This document shows positions 60,993 through 64,000 of a DNA stretch of 64,000 nucleotides, in pieces. Where the stretch lies: assembly GCA_015060405.1 (NCBI GenBank), contig SUYN01000016.1, positions 1-64,000 on the forward strand, in the 5' to 3' direction. This DNA is from Bacteroidales bacterium (GTDB lineage: Bacteria > Bacteroidota > Bacteroidia > Bacteroidales > UBA932). The notes under the pieces are model-generated. The model searched no databases. It saw only the letters and a list, made by a program, of their open reading frames with translations, and was not told the origin of the DNA. The translations under genes were made by a program, and so were the position numbers. The number at the start of each line of letters is the position of its first letter. Position 1 is the first letter of the stretch.

Positions 60993-62267
60993 ATGATTTG
61001 TCTTCTGAAAGAGAGATTCACCGTATGCGCATTGCTTTTAACAATGTGCATATCGTGTGTTCAGAAGCCTGATCTTGCAGATTCTCTTCCGCCTGAAATA
61101 CAGTCTGTACACATCAGGCTGAATGAGACTTCAGTGACACTCGATGCCCGGTTTAGGTCGAACAACAGCAGGTTCGTCGAGGCAGGGTTCTATCTCGGTA
61201 CGGACGTGGATGCAATGACGAAACTGCCTTGCAAGGCTGAAGGGACAAGATTTTTCACGACATCAGAGGGGCTGACCTACGAGACCGACTACTATTATTG
61301 CGCCTACATAAGCAACGGCATAAATGAGGTAAGGAGCGAAGTGGAGATGTTCAGCACCGGCGAGGAGCCGTTCTTCGTAAGGAACATCGAGTTTGAAGAC
61401 CCATATGCCGAGCTGCTATGCATAAGGCATTATGACGGAAATGACGACGGATACCTGTCATATGAAGAGGCGGCAGGAGTGACATCGCTGGAGAAGCTGC
61501 GGGAGGAAGTCAACAGGAAGAACATCGTTTCCTTCAACGAACTGAAATATTTCACCTCATTGAAAGTATTCAGTCTTCCGGGATGCCACAACATGAAGCA
61601 TGTGACTTTGCCCGAACAGCTGGAAACGATAGACGAGGAGGCATTCAGTGAGTGGAACAGCATAGAGGAGCTGGACATTCCGGACAATGTGAGGAGAATA
61701 CGCGAGAAGGCGCTCCACCAGATGACGGCCCTAAGAAGAGTCAACTTGCCGGACAGCCTGAAGCAACTGAGCACATTTGCAATAACATACTGCGAAAGCC
61801 TCACGGAGCTGGACATCCCGGAAAAGGCCGACACTATTGAAGCAGGAGCTGTATACCGTTGCCCCAATGTGAGCAGATTCACGGGAGCGAAAGCCTCAGA
61901 AGACGGAAGACTGCTGGTGGAAGACGAAATAATCCTGTGTTTCGCGCCGGGAGGACTTGATTCGTTCACCATTCCTGAAAGCATCATTGCTCTGGGTTCA
62001 AATTCCATGAGAGGTGCGGCAGAGCTGAAGGAACTGCACATCGGCAGCAACCTGATGATGATCGGAGAGAACGCGCTGGCAGAGATGGCTTCGCTGGAGA
62101 AGATGACCCTAAAGAGAATGACACCGCCGTTGTGCCTGAACGAGCCGAGACTGAGCAAGAAGCTTAAGATATATGTCCCGTCAGAGGCATTGGCGGACTA
62201 CAAGGTGACCATACACTGGAGGAACTATAAAGCCAATATATTCCCTTTGGAAGACAATAATATATAA
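60993..62267 (+). CDS. BspA-type leucine-rich-repeat lipoprotein
   Basis: A 424-residue lipoprotein (VCALLLTMCISCVQKP). An FnIII-like domain (about 30-125; HIRLNETSVTLDARFRSNNS) is followed by an EF-hand-like DGNDDGYLSYEEAAGV and then BspA/LRR_5 repeats to the end (TLPEQLETIDEEAFSEWNSI; IPDNVRRIREKALHQMTALR; IPEKADTIEAGAVYRCPNVS). BspA-like repeats bind host or matrix proteins in oral and gut Bacteroidetes. ATG 60993 is the only start that leaves a full signal. The next gene follows by 2 bp, so they are co-transcribed. Confidence 0.8.
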   Translation: MICLLKERFTVCALLLTMCISCVQKPDLADSLPPEIQSVHIRLNETSVTLDARFRSNNSRFVEAGFYLGTDVDAMTKLPCKAEGTRFFTTSEGLTYETDYYYCAYISNGINEVRSEVEMFSTGEEPFFVRNIEFEDPYAELLCIRHYDGNDDGYLSYEEAAGVTSLEKLREEVNRKNIVSFNELKYFTSLKVFSLPGCHNMKHVTLPEQLETIDEEAFSEWNSIEELDIPDNVRRIREKALHQMTALRRVNLPDSLKQLSTFAITYCESLTELDIPEKADTIEAGAVYRCPNVSRFTGAKASEDGRLLVEDEIILCFAPGGLDSFTIPESIIALGSNSMRGAAELKELHIGSNLMMIGENALAEMASLEKMTLKRMTPPLCLNEPRLSKKLKIYVPSEALADYKVTIHWRNYKANIFPLEDNNI

Positions 62268-62269
62268 AC

Positions 62270-62842
62270 ATGCCTGCAACCAACATACCTGAACTGTCTT
62301 ACCTGCTTTCCGAGGTAGAAAGGACCTACGGACGACGAATAGCGACGTCGACTGACTTCGAGGCCTTGTCCGTGATGATAGAGCATCAGACAAGGGAAAT
62401 GATATCAGCATCCACTCTGAAGAGACTGTGGGGATACGTGACCTTGAATCCGACTCCAAGGATGGCTACGCTTGATGTGCTGGCAAGATACATAGGCCAG
62501 ATGAATTTCAAGAAGTTCTGTGACACCCTCAAGGAGTCCAATGTGTCAGTCTCCGGATTCTTCACAGCCAACTGCGTAATGGCTTCCGACCTGGAAAAGG
62601 GGGACACTGTAGCAGTCGGATGGGCACCGAACCGACTGATCAATCTCAGGTACCAGGGAAAATACGAATTCGAAGTCATCTCGTCTGAGAATTCCCAGCT
62701 GAAGGTCGGAGACATATTGGAAATTGACGAGGTCACAATGGGCTATCCCCTCGTAGTCCCACGCATTTTCAGAGACGGGAAATACACCCCTGCATACATA
62801 GCAGGTAGAAACGGAGGCGTAAACTATCTGAAAAGAGGATAA
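62270..62842 (+). CDS. Hypothetical protein with HTH-like N-terminus
   Basis: A 190-residue cytosolic protein of unknown function. Residues about 45-85 (ISASTLKRLWGYVTLNPTPR; MATLDVLARYIGQMNFKKFC) look like a helix-turn-helix with a recognition helix around STLKRLWGY. Residues about 100-190 are beta-rich (VAVGWAPNRLINLRYQGKYE) and may form a small barrel. It starts 2 bp after the leucine-rich-repeat gene and ends 3 bp before the convergent kinase gene. A DNA-binding role is inference. Confidence 0.6.
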   Translation: MPATNIPELSYLLSEVERTYGRRIATSTDFEALSVMIEHQTREMISASTLKRLWGYVTLNPTPRMATLDVLARYIGQMNFKKFCDTLKESNVSVSGFFTANCVMASDLEKGDTVAVGWAPNRLINLRYQGKYEFEVISSENSQLKVGDILEIDEVTMGYPLVVPRIFRDGKYTPAYIAGRNGGVNYLKRG

Positions 62843-62845
62843 TTC

Positions 62846-63889
62846 CTAATCCAGTTGCCCTGAAGCGGCATCAAGAAGAGCATCCAGAGAAGCATTGTCA
62901 ATGTATTCCTCTGGATTTTTCTTTTGGTCAGGGGCTCCGGACGGCTGTTGGCCGGCCTGCGGCGCGACAGACCGGACAAGGGTGTCCGGTCCGGGCTGAG
63001 CCGGCTCCGGCCGGGCCGGAGGTGCATCTTCAATGACCGTCTGCACTATAGTCTCCGGATTCTGTATCTCCTCTTCTGTCGGAGTCCTGAACAGAAGAGT
63101 TACCACAAAGCCGACAATGGCGAGGATAGCGAGGGCCAGAGATATGAACAGCGGCCTGCGCACCACGCGCCTGCGCAGATCCTCATATAATTCCCCCGCA
63201 GTACGATAGCGCTCCTCCCTGTCCCGTCTGAGACACCTGGATGCCACATGGGAGTAACCGCCTATCTCGGTCAGGATGACACCAAGCGACCATATATCGC
63301 TGCGGCCGTCGATCTGCTCTCCTGCAAGGAGTTCCGGAGAGGCATACATTCTGGTGCCTGCAGGAGACTTGAAAGAGCTGTATGAGTCCGTGTCGGAAAG
63401 TCCGAAATCTATTATCTTGACATTGTTTCCGTTGTAGGTGACCAGAATGTTCTCAGGCTTCAGGTCACGGTGGTACACCTGCTTGAGGGCCATATAATCC
63501 AGAGCATCACAGATCTCCTTCATGACCTTGAGGGCCAGTTTCCTGTCCTTCCTCAATTTCGGCATCATCTCTTCGAGAGTGACACCGTCCACCCATTCCA
63601 TGACTATGGCATTGCCTATTTCAGGGACATAGGTATATGCATAATACTGGCATATGTTGCCGTGCTGAAGGGAGAAGCCGATGTTGAAGTCCTTGCGGAG
63701 AAGGTCCTCGTACATGATGTTGCCCACATATTCAGGCTTGAGGGCCTTGTAGACAAAGAGCCTTCCGTTCCTGCTGATGCGGTAGAGGTCGTTGAATCCG
63801 TCCTGGGACGAATGAATCAGTTCCATTTCCTGGTAAGAAATGGAATCATCAAAGCCATTGGGCGTAAAAAAACCGGACGGTCCAAACAT
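62846..63889 (-). CDS. Compact eukaryotic-like Ser/Thr protein kinase with one membrane segment
   Basis: A 347-residue kinase. ATP Lys48 lies in FVYKALK, the catalytic loop is HRDLKPEN (about 140-147), DFG at about 161-163 and YASPE in place of APE. There is no glycine-rich GxGxxG loop in the N-lobe (IHSSQDGFNDLYRI). The C-lobe is short: after DIWSLGVILTEIGG it goes directly to SRCLRRDREERY, without the usual helix G region. A membrane helix (about 247-267) and an outer Pro-rich tail follow. ATG 63889 was chosen over GTG 63898, since TATCTTTG on the reverse strand (63915-63908) would be its -7 box. Confidence 0.85.
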   Translation of the reverse strand: MFGPSGFFTPNGFDDSISYQEMELIHSSQDGFNDLYRISRNGRLFVYKALKPEYVGNIMYEDLLRKDFNIGFSLQHGNICQYYAYTYVPEIGNAIVMEWVDGVTLEEMMPKLRKDRKLALKVMKEICDALDYMALKQVYHRDLKPENILVTYNGNNVKIIDFGLSDTDSYSSFKSPAGTRMYASPELLAGEQIDGRSDIWSLGVILTEIGGYSHVASRCLRRDREERYRTAGELYEDLRRRVVRRPLFISLALAILAIVGFVVTLLFRTPTEEEIQNPETIVQTVIEDAPPARPEPAQPGPDTLVRSVAPQAGQQPSGAPDQKKNPEEYIDNASLDALLDAASGQLD

Positions 63890-63928
63890 AAAACTCACTT
63901 TGTCAGGTCAAAGATAGTGAATATTTCC

Positions 63929-64000
63929 TATATTTGATGTAGTTTGATTAAGATTCTTTGAGTATCAAACCATTAAGAAGAACTTGCATGAGAATGGGCA
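63929..64000 (+). promoter_or_regulatory. Possible promoter and start of a gene running off the right edge
   Basis: TATATTTG (63929-63936) fits the -7 consensus on the forward strand. An ATG at 63988 begins Met-Arg-Met-Gly before the window ends. Too little is present to identify a gene. Confidence 0.25.

Overview
The window reads as a chromosome segment of a Bacteroidales gut- or rumen-type bacterium. The evidence is a SusC/SusD pair, many lipoproteins and Sec-exported glycan enzymes, promoter -7 boxes of the TAnnTTTG type, a XylR-type AraC regulator, and a DUF4249/TonB-receptor pair. Base composition is moderately GC-rich over most of the window and clearly AT-richer at about 1-650 and 44.5-48.6 kb. 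I cannot name the species.

Layout. (1) 1-815: tail of one partial gene, then about 680 bp without a convincing gene, holding inverted repeats, two terminator-like hairpins and a sequence like the 3' end of a tRNA (possible attachment-site scar). (2) 0.8-32.1 kb: a large pectin/polygalacturonate utilisation locus, followed directly by a PAP2-family gene. Its left part has an esterase and a GH43, then convergent uxaC with its XylR-like regulator. A long forward operon follows: uxaB, uxaA, GH28, CE12-CE8 fusion, GH105-PL1 fusion, ExuT-like transporter, PL1, susC, susD, large surface lipoprotein. After a terminator a second operon carries kduD, a PTS-EIIC-like permease, an exported kduI, kdgK and kdgA, with the PAP2 gene 11 bp further on. 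Together they encode a complete route: polymer cleavage and de-esterification outside, uptake, saturated galacturonate via UxaC-UxaB-UxaA and unsaturated uronate via KduI-KduD, both meeting at 2-keto-3-deoxygluconate, then KdgK and KdgA to pyruvate and glyceraldehyde-3-phosphate.

(3) 33.3-37.1 kb: reverse-strand pair of a GH128-like glucanase lipoprotein and a DASS/SLC13 transporter with TrkA-C domains. (4) 37.2-44.4 kb: Lrp-type regulator divergent from metX, then thrA, metY, asd and a GNAT gene: homoserine/methionine/threonine supply. Three 51-bp hairpin repeats lie in front of metY. (5) 44.5-51.6 kb: AT-rich accessory zone with a TPR/HTH membrane protein, a broken small gene, two paralogous lipoproteins, a junction of two truncated gene fragments, and a TonB receptor/DUF4249 pair. 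(6) 51.6-54.3 kb: DUF456 protein, aminopeptidase P, SGNH hydrolase. (7) 54.35-55.71 kb: a REP-associated tyrosine transposase (RAYT)-like gene between two nearly identical 89-bp repeats that head arrays of three palindromes; I consider this the most interesting object in the window. (8) 55.7-64 kb: DUF4434 lipoprotein, exported dipeptide-epimerase-like enzyme, GH2, BspA-type leucine-rich-repeat lipoprotein, an HTH-like protein of unknown role and a compact Ser/Thr kinase.

All calls come from reading the sequence and recalled family motifs; no database search was run.
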